A stretch of 53,161 nucleotides of DNA. Source: an uncultured Acetatifactor sp. (lineage in GTDB: Bacteria > Bacillota > Clostridia > Lachnospirales > Lachnospiraceae). Shown piece after piece: positions 16,238 to 24,743 of this stretch. The notes under the pieces are model-generated. The model had not been told where the DNA came from, made no database searches, and saw only the letters and a list, made by a program, of their open reading frames with translations. The stretch covers positions 1 to 53,161 of the forward strand of contig CAJUIA010000030.1 of NCBI GenBank assembly GCA_910586485.1, written 5' to 3'. How positions within the stretch are numbered: position 1 is the stretch's first letter; the number at the start of each line of letters is the position of its first letter. A program made the translations under genes and the position numbers.

Positions 16238-17698
16238 ATGAAAGGAAGAAAGTTTTTAGCATTTTCATTGGCAGCAGCTCTGCTGGTAGGCGGCGCTATG
16301 AGCGTATCTGCAGCCGGGGTGCAGGATGTATTTGATGCTGATGCTTATGCGGCAAAGTACGCTGACTTGAAGGCTTCTTACGGAACCGACGCAAAAGCGC
16401 TTTTAGAGCATTTCCTGGCTAATGGTGCAAAGGAGGGACGTATTGCCAGCGACATTCTTGATGTGGCAGCATATCGCAATGCTTATGCGGACCTGAATGC
16501 GGCTTTTGGCGACAACTGGGATGCTTATGTGGAGCATTACCTTACCTATGGTATCAAGGAAGGGAGAACCACGGGCGTTCTGTTTGACCTTGCTGACTAT
16601 GCGGCAAAGAATGCTGACGTGAAGGCTGCTTATGGTGAGGATTATGCAGCAATCGCACAGCATTATGTAAACTTCGGTAAGAAGGAAGGCAGACCCGGCG
16701 GCGAGATCAAGAAAGTAGCAGCTCCGGCCGCAGCTGCAACAACAAATAACAGTAATTCTACAGGCAACAACAATACCAACACAAATAAGCCTGCAGATGA
16801 GGATGACGCGACGGTAGTTCCTGCTACACATCAGCACTGGACCCTGGCTCAGGGTGCGACTCTGATCAGCCAGCTGCTTCCTACCTGTACGGAAGCAGGT
16901 TACCAGGAATTAAGATGTAATGCACCTGTAATGGAGAACGTGTATGTAGACGGAAAATGGGTTGGAACCCAGCAGAAGGTAGTCAACGGCGTACCTGTAA
17001 CCTGTGATTCTGTATATAAGGTTACCCTGGCTCCGGCACATTCCAGACCTGAAAGCACTGATAACCTGTATATCGAGCATCCTACCTGCACATCTACCGG
17101 TGTTATGAAATACACCTGCACAAAGTGCGGCAAGGATATAACTGAAACCTTAGAGGCTCTTCAGCATGATTATGTACAGGTCGGCTATGTGGAATCCAAG
17201 GGCTGCAGACCTGGGGACGAAGGACAAAACATTTTCCAGTGCAAGAACTGTGGCGTTAAAACAACCTCTTCCCGTCCTCTTCTGAACCATCAGCTGGGAA
17301 CAAAGAGAAATGTTGAAGTAGAGTCTACCTGTACAGCAGCCGGCAAGGCATATGGCTTCTGCGATGTATGTGGCGCAAAGGTTTATGAGAATCTGCCTTT
17401 GAAGGATCATAACACGGCAAATACCACGAACGTAACGGTTTATGCAGATACTTATACCGTACAGGATGCGGCAAATGGTGTTACACAGAGAACGCATGCT
17501 GTATATAGGGTTACTTATTGTAACGATTGCAAATTGATTACGGATGTGGATGATGCAGATGCAACAACGATTGTTCCTTGTGTTGATGCAAATAAGGATG
17601 GCGCTTGCGATAACTGTAAGCTCCAGATGAACAGAACCGGAAAGAATCAGATTAAGGTTTATCAGGTGGGCGAAACCTTTATCGGTACGGTTCAGTAA
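16238..17698 (+). CDS. Secreted repeat protein with Cys-pair modules (paralog 1)
   Basis: A 486-residue exported protein. It has a signal peptide (MKGRKFLAFSLAAALLVGGA, cleavage probably after VSAAG). Three repeats of about 43 residues follow (about 29-160), each with the pattern D-AxYAxxYxDLxAAxG...HYLxYGxKEGR. A low-complexity Thr/Asn linker covers about 165-190. The rest holds several Cys-rich modules of the form CTxxGxxxYxCxxCG, for example CTSTGVMKYTCTKCGKD and CTAAGKAYGFCDVCG, which resemble short zinc-ribbon or extracellular Cys-pair units. No sortase motif or membrane anchor is visible. Such repeats are common in cell-surface proteins of Lachnospiraceae, but their role is unknown. A terminator follows at 17737-17782, then a diverged paralog. 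Confidence 0.8.
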   Translation: MKGRKFLAFSLAAALLVGGAMSVSAAGVQDVFDADAYAAKYADLKASYGTDAKALLEHFLANGAKEGRIASDILDVAAYRNAYADLNAAFGDNWDAYVEHYLTYGIKEGRTTGVLFDLADYAAKNADVKAAYGEDYAAIAQHYVNFGKKEGRPGGEIKKVAAPAAAATTNNSNSTGNNNTNTNKPADEDDATVVPATHQHWTLAQGATLISQLLPTCTEAGYQELRCNAPVMENVYVDGKWVGTQQKVVNGVPVTCDSVYKVTLAPAHSRPESTDNLYIEHPTCTSTGVMKYTCTKCGKDITETLEALQHDYVQVGYVESKGCRPGDEGQNIFQCKNCGVKTTSSRPLLNHQLGTKRNVEVESTCTAAGKAYGFCDVCGAKVYENLPLKDHNTANTTNVTVYADTYTVQDAANGVTQRTHAVYRVTYCNDCKLITDVDDADATTIVPCVDANKDGACDNCKLQMNRTGKNQIKVYQVGETFIGTVQ

Positions 17699-17736
17699 GC
17701 CCAATTTATTGTTCAAACCCTGCTAAAGTTTGATGA

Positions 17737-17782
17737 AAAATATCCCAAAGTGAAACGAAAGTTTTGCCGAGGGATATTTTTT
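17737..17782 (+). terminator. Rho-independent terminator after paralog 1
   Basis: AAAATATCCC (17737-17746) pairs with GGGATATTTT (17771-17780) and is followed by further T residues. The 24-nt loop is longer than usual. It lies 38 nt after the stop codon and overlaps the presumed upstream region of paralog 2. Confidence 0.7.
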
Positions 17783-17814
17783 ATCACATGCGGGCATTGA
17801 GGGGAGACGTCAGT

Positions 17815-19254
17815 ATGAGAAGCAAAAGAGGGAAAAGGGTATTGACAATTTCGCTGTTGGCGATTATGCTGGCAGGCAGCAGTTTAAGAGTGTCCGCGGC
17901 AGGGGTGAGGGATGTGTTTGATGCCGAATATTATGCCGGGAGATACAGCGATTTAAAATCCGCATATGGGAACGACGAAGCGGCGCTTCTGAATCACTTT
18001 ATGACCAGAGGGGTCTATGAGGGGCGGGTTATGAGCCCCATCCTTGATGTGGTTGCTTACCGGGCAGCTTATGCGGATTTAAATGCGGCTTTTGGTGATG
18101 ACTGGAACGCCTATGTAAATCATTATCTGACCTATGGTATTGTGGAAAAGAGGACCTCCGGGGTTTTGTTTGACCTGGCGGGCTATGCAGACGGCAATCC
18201 GGACGTGAAGGCGGCATACGGAGAGGACTATATCGCTATTGCCAGGCATTATATCACTTACGGAATCAAAGAGGGCCGGAGCAGCAGCGGACTTTTGAAG
18301 CAGGCGGTGACGGCAGCGTCCGACCGCATTAGGGTCAGCGAACCGGCGGACAGTGCCGGCGGGCCTGACATGGCAGCGTCCGAAAGCCTTAGGGCCGGCG
18401 AACCGGCGGACAGTGCCGGCGGGCTTGACACGGCGGCGCCGGCTCCGGCGGAGCATGTCCACAGATGGGAATTGACGGCTTTTCAGGCTGCCTCCTGTGA
18501 GAAGGATGGTTATCGGGACTACCAGTGTCAGGGGATGGTAGAGGTCACGGACAGCGCAGGCTGCATGATCGCACTCTTACATTGTACGGAGACGAAGCGG
18601 GAGATCATCGAGGCGGCCCATACAAGGCCGGATGAAGTGGTGTATATTACATACGAGGACTGTACCCGGACCGGTCTGATCAAGTATAGCTGTACGGTTT
18701 GCGGCGAGACGCAGCAGGAGGTGATTCCGGCCCGTGGTCATGATTATGATACGGACACGGATCAGCCCCTGCGGTCAAAGGCTTCTACCTGCAGGGAGGC
18801 AGGGTATGACGTCTTTTTATGCAGGAGCTGTGGAGCAGAGGTCAGGGAGGCGCGTCCGCTGGCGGAGCATGCGGTGAAGGAGTGGGTGATTGACCGGGAA
18901 GCAACCTGCGCCGGGGAAGGCTTAAGGCATGGCCGGTGTTCACTCTGCAGCCTGCAGGTGACGGAGAGCATTCCCGTAACCAATCATATAAATGTGGGAA
19001 ATATCAATGTATATGAGGATGCTTACGGGGAAAATACCAGTGTGCGGCATTCTGTTCAAAATATAACTTATTGCAGGGACTGCGGTTATATTATTGCCGC
19101 GAATACCCCCAGCTATGTAAACTGTGCGGATGCGGGAAACGGTGTATGCGGAACCTGCGGCCTTGCGGTAGCGAGGAAGGCATCCGAGGCCGTAAGAGTG
19201 TACCGGGCAGGGGAGTATTATCTGACGGAGACGGAGGAACAGCACATGCCGTAA
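17815..19254 (+). CDS. Secreted repeat protein with Cys-pair modules (paralog 2)
   Basis: A 479-residue diverged tandem duplicate of the preceding gene, with the same order: signal peptide (VLTISLLAIMLAGSSLRVSA), three 43-residue repeats (DVFDAEYYAGRYSDLKSAYG and so on), linker, then Cys-rich modules (CTRTGLIKYSCTVCG, CREAGYDVFLCRSCG, CAGEGLRHGRCSLC). The linker differs from paralog 1: it is built from a 60-nt tandem duplication encoding Glu-Pro-Ala-Asp-Ser-Ala-Gly-Gly units. I start at ATG 17815, with GGGGAG 8 nt upstream; the longer frame begins inside the terminator. No own promoter is clear, so readthrough past the 17737 hairpin may supply it. No anchor motif seen; function unknown. Confidence 0.78.
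   Translation: MRSKRGKRVLTISLLAIMLAGSSLRVSAAGVRDVFDAEYYAGRYSDLKSAYGNDEAALLNHFMTRGVYEGRVMSPILDVVAYRAAYADLNAAFGDDWNAYVNHYLTYGIVEKRTSGVLFDLAGYADGNPDVKAAYGEDYIAIARHYITYGIKEGRSSSGLLKQAVTAASDRIRVSEPADSAGGPDMAASESLRAGEPADSAGGLDTAAPAPAEHVHRWELTAFQAASCEKDGYRDYQCQGMVEVTDSAGCMIALLHCTETKREIIEAAHTRPDEVVYITYEDCTRTGLIKYSCTVCGETQQEVIPARGHDYDTDTDQPLRSKASTCREAGYDVFLCRSCGAEVREARPLAEHAVKEWVIDREATCAGEGLRHGRCSLCSLQVTESIPVTNHINVGNINVYEDAYGENTSVRHSVQNITYCRDCGYIIAANTPSYVNCADAGNGVCGTCGLAVARKASEAVRVYRAGEYYLTETEEQHMP
18311..18440 (+). repeat. 60-bp tandem duplication in the linker of paralog 2
   Basis: Period exactly 60: AGGGTCAGCG at 18331 aligns with AGGGCCGGCG at 18391, and GGCAGCGTCCGA at 18312 aligns with 18372. 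About 2.2 units are present and all keep the frame (20 residues per unit). Confidence 0.85.
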
Positions 19255-19275
19255 ATTTTTGCCAACGCAAACTTA

Positions 19276-19304
19276 TTGACAAAGGAGGGAGCTGATAGTA
19301 CAGT
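19276..19304 (+). promoter_or_regulatory. Promoter upstream of the flippase-like gene
   Basis: TTGACA (19276-19281), 17-nt spacer, TACAGT (19299-19304). The spacer includes AAGGAGGGAG, which looks like a ribosome site but has no start codon behind it. The predicted leader to ATG 19416 is about 105 nt. Confidence 0.5.
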
Positions 19305-19415
19305 TATAAAGGCATGTCGGCCGCTTTAGAATTTCTTTATGAATGACGCCGATAATTGTTAAGAAATATGCTGTAAGGTATAACTGTTAAAATGACTACA
19401 TAAGGTATATTGGTG

Positions 19416-20462
19416 ATGAATAAGAAGAGAATCCGTAAGTTTATATTGTATGCAGCCTTGTTTATTGCGATTATGGCACTGACCTTCTGGAATGTTTTCC
19501 GAGGGCAGGACTTTAAGGGAATGCTGAAGGCTGTAGGGGAGATGTCAGGCTGGTATGTGGTGGCAGCAATTTTTCTGGCAGTTTCTTTTGTGGCGGGAGA
19601 AGGGACCATGATCTGGTATCTGCTTCGGGGCATTGGGGAAGGAAAATCCTTTTTCCGCTGCCTGTCCTATTCGTTTACGGGATTTTTCTTTTCCGGGATT
19701 ACGCCCTCTGCCAGCGGGGGGCAGCCCATGCAGCTTTACTATATGAGCAAGGACGGCTGCACTTTTTCATCCTCCTTTGTGGTATTGATGACGATTGCAG
19801 TTTTAAATAAGCTGGCTATGGCGCTGTTAGGCATAGGCATCCTGCTGTTTTGGGGCGGGCAGCTGCAGGGGCGTCTGGACGGATATTATGGTCTTTTTTG
19901 TCTGGGGCTGGTGCTTCATGTGGGCTGGGTCATTATTTTATTCCTGTTAATGTTTCGGTCTGCCTGGATCAAGAAGCTGTTATACCAGCTGGAGAGAATT
20001 CCCGTACGCATGAAAATCTGGAAGGAGTCGGAGAAAAGGCTGGAGAAGATCGACCACTTTTTTGAAGGCTATGAGGAAACAGTGGGATTTTTGCGGGAAC
20101 ATAAAAAGATGATCGGAGTGACGGTAATCGGCTCTCTTCTGCAAAGATGCTGTACCCTGATCCTGGTCTGTGTGGTATATCGAGGGCTGGGGCTGCAGGG
20201 AACGGCGCTGCCAAATCTTTTTTTCCTGCAGGCAGCGGTTGCCGTTGCCGTGGAAATGCTGCCCGTTCCCGGTGCGCAGGGCATAACGGAGGCTATGTAC
20301 AGCGGCGTGTTTGGCGGAATCTTCACAGGTCATTATCTGGTGGCATCTATTTTTGTTACGCGGGGAATCAGCTTTTATTTTGTGCTGGCCATAGGCGGAT
20401 TATGTGTTCTTCTGAGAGGCTTTATGGATAAAAAAAAGAAAAATGTGCTGAAGGATACATAA
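19416..20462 (+). CDS. Lysylphosphatidylglycerol synthase-type flippase-like membrane protein
   Basis: A 348-residue polytopic protein of the UPF0104/LPG-synthase transmembrane family (relatives: the flippase half of MprF, AglD, YbhN). Diagnostic features are FFFSGITPSASGGQPMQLYY and, near the end, VEMLPVPGAQGITEAMYSGVF, with about eight membrane segments. It lacks the cytoplasmic aminoacyl-transferase domain of MprF, so it cannot itself make lysyl-PG; lipid translocation or an accessory role is more likely. TTG 19410, GTG 19413 and ATG 19416 are in frame and adjacent; I take the ATG. spoVAC follows 57 nt downstream. Confidence 0.85.
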   Translation: MNKKRIRKFILYAALFIAIMALTFWNVFRGQDFKGMLKAVGEMSGWYVVAAIFLAVSFVAGEGTMIWYLLRGIGEGKSFFRCLSYSFTGFFFSGITPSASGGQPMQLYYMSKDGCTFSSSFVVLMTIAVLNKLAMALLGIGILLFWGGQLQGRLDGYYGLFCLGLVLHVGWVIILFLLMFRSAWIKKLLYQLERIPVRMKIWKESEKRLEKIDHFFEGYEETVGFLREHKKMIGVTVIGSLLQRCCTLILVCVVYRGLGLQGTALPNLFFLQAAVAVAVEMLPVPGAQGITEAMYSGVFGGIFTGHYLVASIFVTRGISFYFVLAIGGLCVLLRGFMDKKKKNVLKDT

Positions 20463-20485
20463 AGGCGGGAAATCCACACATACTG
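20457..20485 (+). promoter_or_regulatory. Possible forespore promoter of spoVAC
   Basis: ACATA (20457-20461), 17-nt spacer, CATACTG (20479-20485). The -10 matches the sigma-G consensus CATACTA except for the last base; the -35 is weak. It overlaps the end of the flippase-like gene. Confidence 0.35.
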
Positions 20486-20519
20486 AGAAAAAGCTTTTCT
20501 GGAAAGGAAGGGTATCAGT

Positions 20520-21005
20520 ATGGAAGATGTGAAGGAGCAGCAGGATACAAAGCAGCAAAAGGAACAAAAGGAATATGAAAAGTACGTAAAGGAGGTTACG
20601 CCCACTCATAATCTGTGGCTGCAGATGCTGAAGGCTTTTATCACGGGCGGTGTGATCTGCTGTATCGGGCAGTTTATTTTAAATTTTGCAGGCAGTATGA
20701 ATCTGGATCAGCAGACTGCCGGGAGCTGGTGTTCTCTGATTCTGGTGTTTTTGTCTGTTGTTCTCACCGGATTTGGAATCTATCCGAAAATTGTGAAATG
20801 GGGCGGAGCAGGGGCGCTGGTACCGATCACCGGCTTTGCCAACAGTGTGGCCGCACCGGCCATAGAGTATAAGGCAGAGGGCCAGGTATTCGGAATCGGC
20901 TGTAAAATTTTTACCATTGCCGGGCCGGTGATTCTGTATGGGATCTTTGCCAGCTGGGTGTTGGGAGTGGTGTACTGGATTCTGAAATTAGCAGGGGTGG
21001 TTTGA
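20520..21005 (+). CDS. spoVAC: Stage V sporulation protein AC
   Basis: SpoVAC is the channel-like membrane component of the SpoVA dipicolinic-acid system in the spore inner membrane. Residues 1-30 are charged and cytoplasmic. The rest matches the family: AFITGGVICCIGQFILNF, GAGALVPITGFANSVAAPAI and GCKIFTIAGPVILYGIFASW, with about four to five membrane segments. Length (161) is usual. GGAAAGGAAGGG precedes the ATG. In most spore formers spoVAC is followed at once by spoVAD and spoVAE; here the next gene is a GntR regulator, so this copy stands alone. Confidence 0.92.
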   Translation: MEDVKEQQDTKQQKEQKEYEKYVKEVTPTHNLWLQMLKAFITGGVICCIGQFILNFAGSMNLDQQTAGSWCSLILVFLSVVLTGFGIYPKIVKWGGAGALVPITGFANSVAAPAIEYKAEGQVFGIGCKIFTIAGPVILYGIFASWVLGVVYWILKLAGVV

Positions 21006-21015
21006 TGCAAAGTTT

Positions 21016-21047
21016 AAGCGTTTCGGTGTTGACAAACCGGAGCGCTT
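21016..21047 (+). terminator. 12-bp hairpin after spoVAC, overlapping the next promoter
   Basis: AAGCGTTTCGGT (21016-21027) pairs over 12 positions (two G-T) with ACCGGAGCGCTT (21036-21047); the 8-nt loop holds most of the TTGACA box of the following promoter. There is no T-run, only ATATTATA, so its terminator strength is uncertain. Confidence 0.5.
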
Positions 21048-21057
21048 ATATTATAGT
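21029..21057 (+). promoter_or_regulatory. Promoter of the GntR-ABC operon
   Basis: TTGACA (21029-21034), 17-nt spacer, TATAGT (21052-21057). Repeated AGTGTA boxes start at the -10 and continue downstream, as expected for an autorepressed operon. Confidence 0.75.
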
Positions 21058-21105
21058 GTAAGTGTATTAACCTACTTGATACACTCCAAAGGCATAATAC
21101 ACTTA
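21054..21105. promoter_or_regulatory. Operator cluster for the GntR/YtrA-type regulator
   Basis: TAAGTGTATTA (21059-21069) and TAATACACTTA (21095-21105) form a perfect 11-bp inverted repeat with a 25-nt centre. Inside it, AGTGTAT (21061-21067) is inverted at ATACACT (21080-21086). A further TAGTGTA box overlaps the -10. YtrA-type GntR proteins commonly bind such dyads at their own promoters. Confidence 0.65.
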
Positions 21106-21158
21106 TAGCGGACTGACGGTATAAGATAACGGTTCTTAAGGAAAGGGGAGATGAGCCC

Positions 21159-21533
21159 ATGATTTTGTTGGATTATCGGGATAAAAGGCCAATATATGAG
21201 CAAGTCGTGGAAAAGCTGGAGCGGCTCATCATGGGGGGGGCGCTGGAAACTGACTCTAAGATGCCCAGCGTCAGGACAATGGGGATGGATTTGGCGGTAA
21301 ATCCCAATACCATCCAGCGGGCTTACAATCAACTGGAACAGGAAGGCTACCTCTATACCGTATCGGGAAGAGGCAGCTTTGTGGCGCCCGAAAGTGAATG
21401 GCGGGAGGGCAAAAAGAAAAAACTGCTGACGGAATGGCGTCTGGTGACGGAACGTGCCAGGGAGGCCGGGCTGACAAGAGAGCAGCTGGTGATACAACTG
21501 GATCAGGTTTATGAGGGGGTGGCGCGGACATGA
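21159..21533 (+). CDS. GntR-family (YtrA-type) transcriptional regulator
   Basis: A 124-residue short GntR protein. The winged helix fills residues 1-75 (DYRDKRPIYEQVVEKLERLI, then KMPSVRTMGMDLAVNPNTIQ, then YLYTVSGRGSFV). The C-terminal 45 residues form only a short helical tail, as in the YtrA subgroup that controls adjacent ABC transporters. AAGGAAAGGGGAG precedes the ATG. The stop overlaps the ATPase start (ATGA), so the genes are translationally coupled. Autorepression through the 21054-21105 dyads is likely. Confidence 0.9.
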   Translation: MILLDYRDKRPIYEQVVEKLERLIMGGALETDSKMPSVRTMGMDLAVNPNTIQRAYNQLEQEGYLYTVSGRGSFVAPESEWREGKKKKLLTEWRLVTERAREAGLTREQLVIQLDQVYEGVART

Positions 21534-22432
21534 TCGAGGTAAAAGGCCTGAGTAAGAGCTTCGGCAGCATGAAAGCCATAGACAATGTCAGCGCTCATAT
21601 TGAGGAAGGACATGTATTCGGGCTGATCGGCACCAACGGCGCCGGAAAGTCTACCTTTATGAGAGCTTTAAGCGGGGTGTTAAAACCCGATGCCGGACAG
21701 ATTTTAATCGACGGGGAGCCGGTATATGACAACCCTTCTGTCAAGGAAAAGATATTTTATATTTCCGACGACCAATATTTTTTCAGGAACGGAAATCCCA
21801 GGGATATGGCAAAGCTGTATAAAACCTGCTATCCGGACTTTGATATGGAGAAATGGAAGGACTTGATGAAGAAGCTGGGCCTGGACGAAGCCGCAAAGAT
21901 CAATACCTTTTCCAAGGGAATGAAAAAGCAGCTGTCTGTGATCTGCGGCATCTGCGCCGGCACGAAGTACCTGCTTTGCGACGAAACCTTTGACGGACTG
22001 GATCCGGTGATGCGTCAGGCCGTGAAAGCGCTTTTTATAAAAGAGATGGACCTAAGGGGCCTGACTCCGGTGATTGCTTCCCATAATTTAAGGGAGCTGG
22101 AGGACATCTGTGAGTACGTGGGGCTGCTTCATAAGGGAGGAATTCTGCTGGAGAAGGATATAGACGATATGAAGCTGAACATCCATAAGCTCCAGTGCGT
22201 GATCCGGGAGGAAGGGATGCTGCAGAAGATGAAAAATTGTCTCGATGTGGCAACCGTGGATAACAGAGGTTCTCTGTATACGGTGACAGTGCGCGGTGAA
22301 AAGGAGCGCATTGTGGAATTTATGGAGCTTCTGAATCCTGTTTTTTACGAGCTGCTGCCTCTGTCTCTGGAGGAAATATTTATCAGCGAAACGGAGGTGA
22401 AGGGATATGACGTCAAAGCCTTGCTTTTTTAG
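21530..22432 (+). CDS. ABC transporter ATP-binding protein
   Basis: A 300-residue ATPase subunit. Walker A is GTNGAGKST near residue 39, the signature is the variant FSKGMKKQL instead of LSGGQ, and Walker B is YLLCDETFDGLDP. This ATPase type is typical of GntR-linked two-component ABC exporters (YtrB/BcrA-like). The C-terminal 80 residues form a domain common to these exporter ATPases. It overlaps the following permease gene by 26 nt. Substrates of close relatives include antimicrobial peptides, but nothing here fixes the substrate. Confidence 0.9.
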   Translation: MIEVKGLSKSFGSMKAIDNVSAHIEEGHVFGLIGTNGAGKSTFMRALSGVLKPDAGQILIDGEPVYDNPSVKEKIFYISDDQYFFRNGNPRDMAKLYKTCYPDFDMEKWKDLMKKLGLDEAAKINTFSKGMKKQLSVICGICAGTKYLLCDETFDGLDPVMRQAVKALFIKEMDLRGLTPVIASHNLRELEDICEYVGLLHKGGILLEKDIDDMKLNIHKLQCVIREEGMLQKMKNCLDVATVDNRGSLYTVTVRGEKERIVEFMELLNPVFYELLPLSLEEIFISETEVKGYDVKALLF

Positions 22433-24698
22433 GATGATGAAAGAGGATTTCAGACATAAGATCTGGATGCTTGTCCTCTCTGTCCTGGGAAATATGATGG
22501 CAATTCCCGTTACTTATCTGATCAGTGTAGGGAATAGACCCAATGTGGTAACGATACGTAATCTGACGAGTCGGGCCGGACGGCTGGGATACTTTTTTAC
22601 GAACACGCTGATGGTTACGGGGGGCATTATAGCCATAGCCGGGGCACTGATTGTAGGACTGGCCGGATTTCGCTTTGTATTTCATCGAAATATGGTAGAT
22701 ACCTATCACAGCTTTCCGATCAAGAGAAAAACGTTCTTTCTGGTAAACTGGCTGAACGGCTTTTTGATCTGGTTTGGACCTTTTCTCACAGCCGTGGGGG
22801 TGACGGTTTTGCTGGGGCTGGGAAAGCTGAGCTCTCTCCGGAACAGCCTGTCCTCTCTAGTGATGAGTGAAGCGGAGAAGAAAACAGTGTCCGGCTGGCT
22901 GACGGGCGGCGGACTTTTGAAGGAAGCCCTGATTTCCGTGCTGGCCCTGACAGCAGCTTTTCTGCTGGTGTATCATCTGGTGCTGCTGGCGGTAATGCTC
23001 TGCGGCAATATGCTGAATACGCTGGTGACTACCGCAGCGCTGGGAACGGGAGCGCTTGCAATCTGGGCCTTGTTTTACGCATTCTGCACAGAGTACTTTC
23101 AAACCTTTGTGCAGAGCGCGCATACAGGCTATCGTCAGATAGTGTACGCTTCACCGATCGCCTCGTCTATTGCGCTGCTGATCAGGCGTGGGAGCTATTA
23201 TGAAGCAAGCGCAGGAAGCCTTTTTTGGCCGGATCTTATTATAAACTTGATGCTGGCGCTGGGTCTGGGTATTCTTGCCTTTTATGGATACAGGAAGCGG
23301 CCCTCGGAGCTGGCGGAGCAGGGACTGCGGATCAGGCCCGTGAGATTTCTGATACAGATCCCGGTTTCTCTGGGGGCTGCTATGAGCGGATGGATATTCT
23401 TTTACATGATCGGAGAAGGGGCCGGACTGGTTTGGGGTATTTTCGGGGCCGTCCTGGCAGGCGGAGTGGCCTTTGGGGTGCTGGACATTGTTTTCCATAT
23501 GGATTTTAAAAGCTTTTTTGCTCACAAGATACTGATGGGAGTGATGGTGGCGGCTGGAGTCTGTACGGGACTGGTATTTTACTATGACTGGATCGGGTAT
23601 GACAGCTATCTTCCCGGAGAGGCGGAGATTGCTGAGATCGCGGTATATGATAGTTTTTGCAGCAATAGATATGGCAGCTATTATGAAATAGATCACGCCG
23701 AACATCCTTTGAACGGCGTCCATATCCGGGACAGCGAGGCGGCGTATGATTTTCTAGAGTCGGTGACCACAGCGGCGGGGGCAGATACCGTAGAAGACAC
23801 TGGGGATTATGGGGAAGAGCAGATCCTTACCAGGGTTACCCTGGAGAACGGCAGGACCTACTACAGGAGGTATACCGTGACGCGGGCAAACAGTGATCCT
23901 GCATATAAGCTGCTTTCTTCTCCGGAGTATTTGCATGCAAATTTCAGAATCGGGCCGGAAGAAGGCAAGAGGTATAAATCCATAAGCATAGGCCGCGGCT
24001 ATTTATATGCTGAGGCACAGATGAACACCGAAGAGGGGGACCGGCTGTTTGAGGCGCTCTGTCAGGCGTACAACCAGGATCTGGAGGAAAATCCGAAGGC
24101 CTTTATCTGCGGAGACGGACGCCTGTTCTGTAGTATTAAGCTGTTTGACGAGCATTATAATAACAGTCGGTATCTGGAAGTATATGAGGGAATGATCCAT
24201 ACCAGGGAGGCCCTGCGGCAGCAGGGATTTGCAGAATTTGCGGAGCCGGAGGATGCGGCGGACGTGGAAGAGATCCGGCTGAGCCTGGGCTATCGGTACA
24301 TGGAAGAGGAAGGCGCATATGACCTGGTGGCAATGGCCAGGGAGGTATATGGCGTTGATCCTGCACAAACTCCGGAAGAAGCTGTGGATGCTCCGGAAGC
24401 GGAGTATATTCCTACGGTGATGGATCAGACAATGCCTGTAGAGCTTACAGATGAAATTGTACTGCATATTACGGACAAGGAGGAAATCAAAGAGCTGCTG
24501 GAGCTGTTGTCCCTTGAGGAAACCAGAAATTACGGCGGAAGGGCTTTCCGTGCAGGGCAGGTGAATCAGATTACGCTGATCCCTGCGGAAGGGGAAGAAG
24601 CTTCAGCGAGTGAAATCCCGGCGAGCATTTCTTACGGGGCATTGCCGGAAAAATATATTTTGCGGTTTGGGACGCTTGCGTCAGGGACAGCCAGGTGA
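22407..24698 (+). CDS. Large ABC permease with C-terminal extracytoplasmic region (DUF6449-like)
   Basis: A 763-residue membrane protein. Residues 1-390 hold about eight membrane segments (for example MVTGGIIAIAGALIVGLAGF and LGAAMSGWIFFYMIGEGAG). A soluble region of about 370 residues, rich in acidic residues and with YxxY patterns, makes up the C-terminal half and resembles the DUF6449 domain found in similar Lachnospiraceae permeases. It would face outward if the last membrane segment is near residue 385 (HKILMGVMVAAGVCTGLVFY). GGAGGTGAAGGG precedes the ATG inside the ATPase gene. It forms the transport pair with that ATPase. The family name is from memory and is less sure than the permease call. 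Confidence 0.8.
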   Translation: MTSKPCFFRMMKEDFRHKIWMLVLSVLGNMMAIPVTYLISVGNRPNVVTIRNLTSRAGRLGYFFTNTLMVTGGIIAIAGALIVGLAGFRFVFHRNMVDTYHSFPIKRKTFFLVNWLNGFLIWFGPFLTAVGVTVLLGLGKLSSLRNSLSSLVMSEAEKKTVSGWLTGGGLLKEALISVLALTAAFLLVYHLVLLAVMLCGNMLNTLVTTAALGTGALAIWALFYAFCTEYFQTFVQSAHTGYRQIVYASPIASSIALLIRRGSYYEASAGSLFWPDLIINLMLALGLGILAFYGYRKRPSELAEQGLRIRPVRFLIQIPVSLGAAMSGWIFFYMIGEGAGLVWGIFGAVLAGGVAFGVLDIVFHMDFKSFFAHKILMGVMVAAGVCTGLVFYYDWIGYDSYLPGEAEIAEIAVYDSFCSNRYGSYYEIDHAEHPLNGVHIRDSEAAYDFLESVTTAAGADTVEDTGDYGEEQILTRVTLENGRTYYRRYTVTRANSDPAYKLLSSPEYLHANFRIGPEEGKRYKSISIGRGYLYAEAQMNTEEGDRLFEALCQAYNQDLEENPKAFICGDGRLFCSIKLFDEHYNNSRYLEVYEGMIHTREALRQQGFAEFAEPEDAADVEEIRLSLGYRYMEEEGAYDLVAMAREVYGVDPAQTPEEAVDAPEAEYIPTVMDQTMPVELTDEIVLHITDKEEIKELLELLSLEETRNYGGRAFRAGQVNQITLIPAEGEEASASEIPASISYGALPEKYILRFGTLASGTAR

Positions 24699-24743
24699 CA
24701 GGAAGCGGCGTCCGGAAGAAGTACTGCAGGATGTGGAAAGGAT

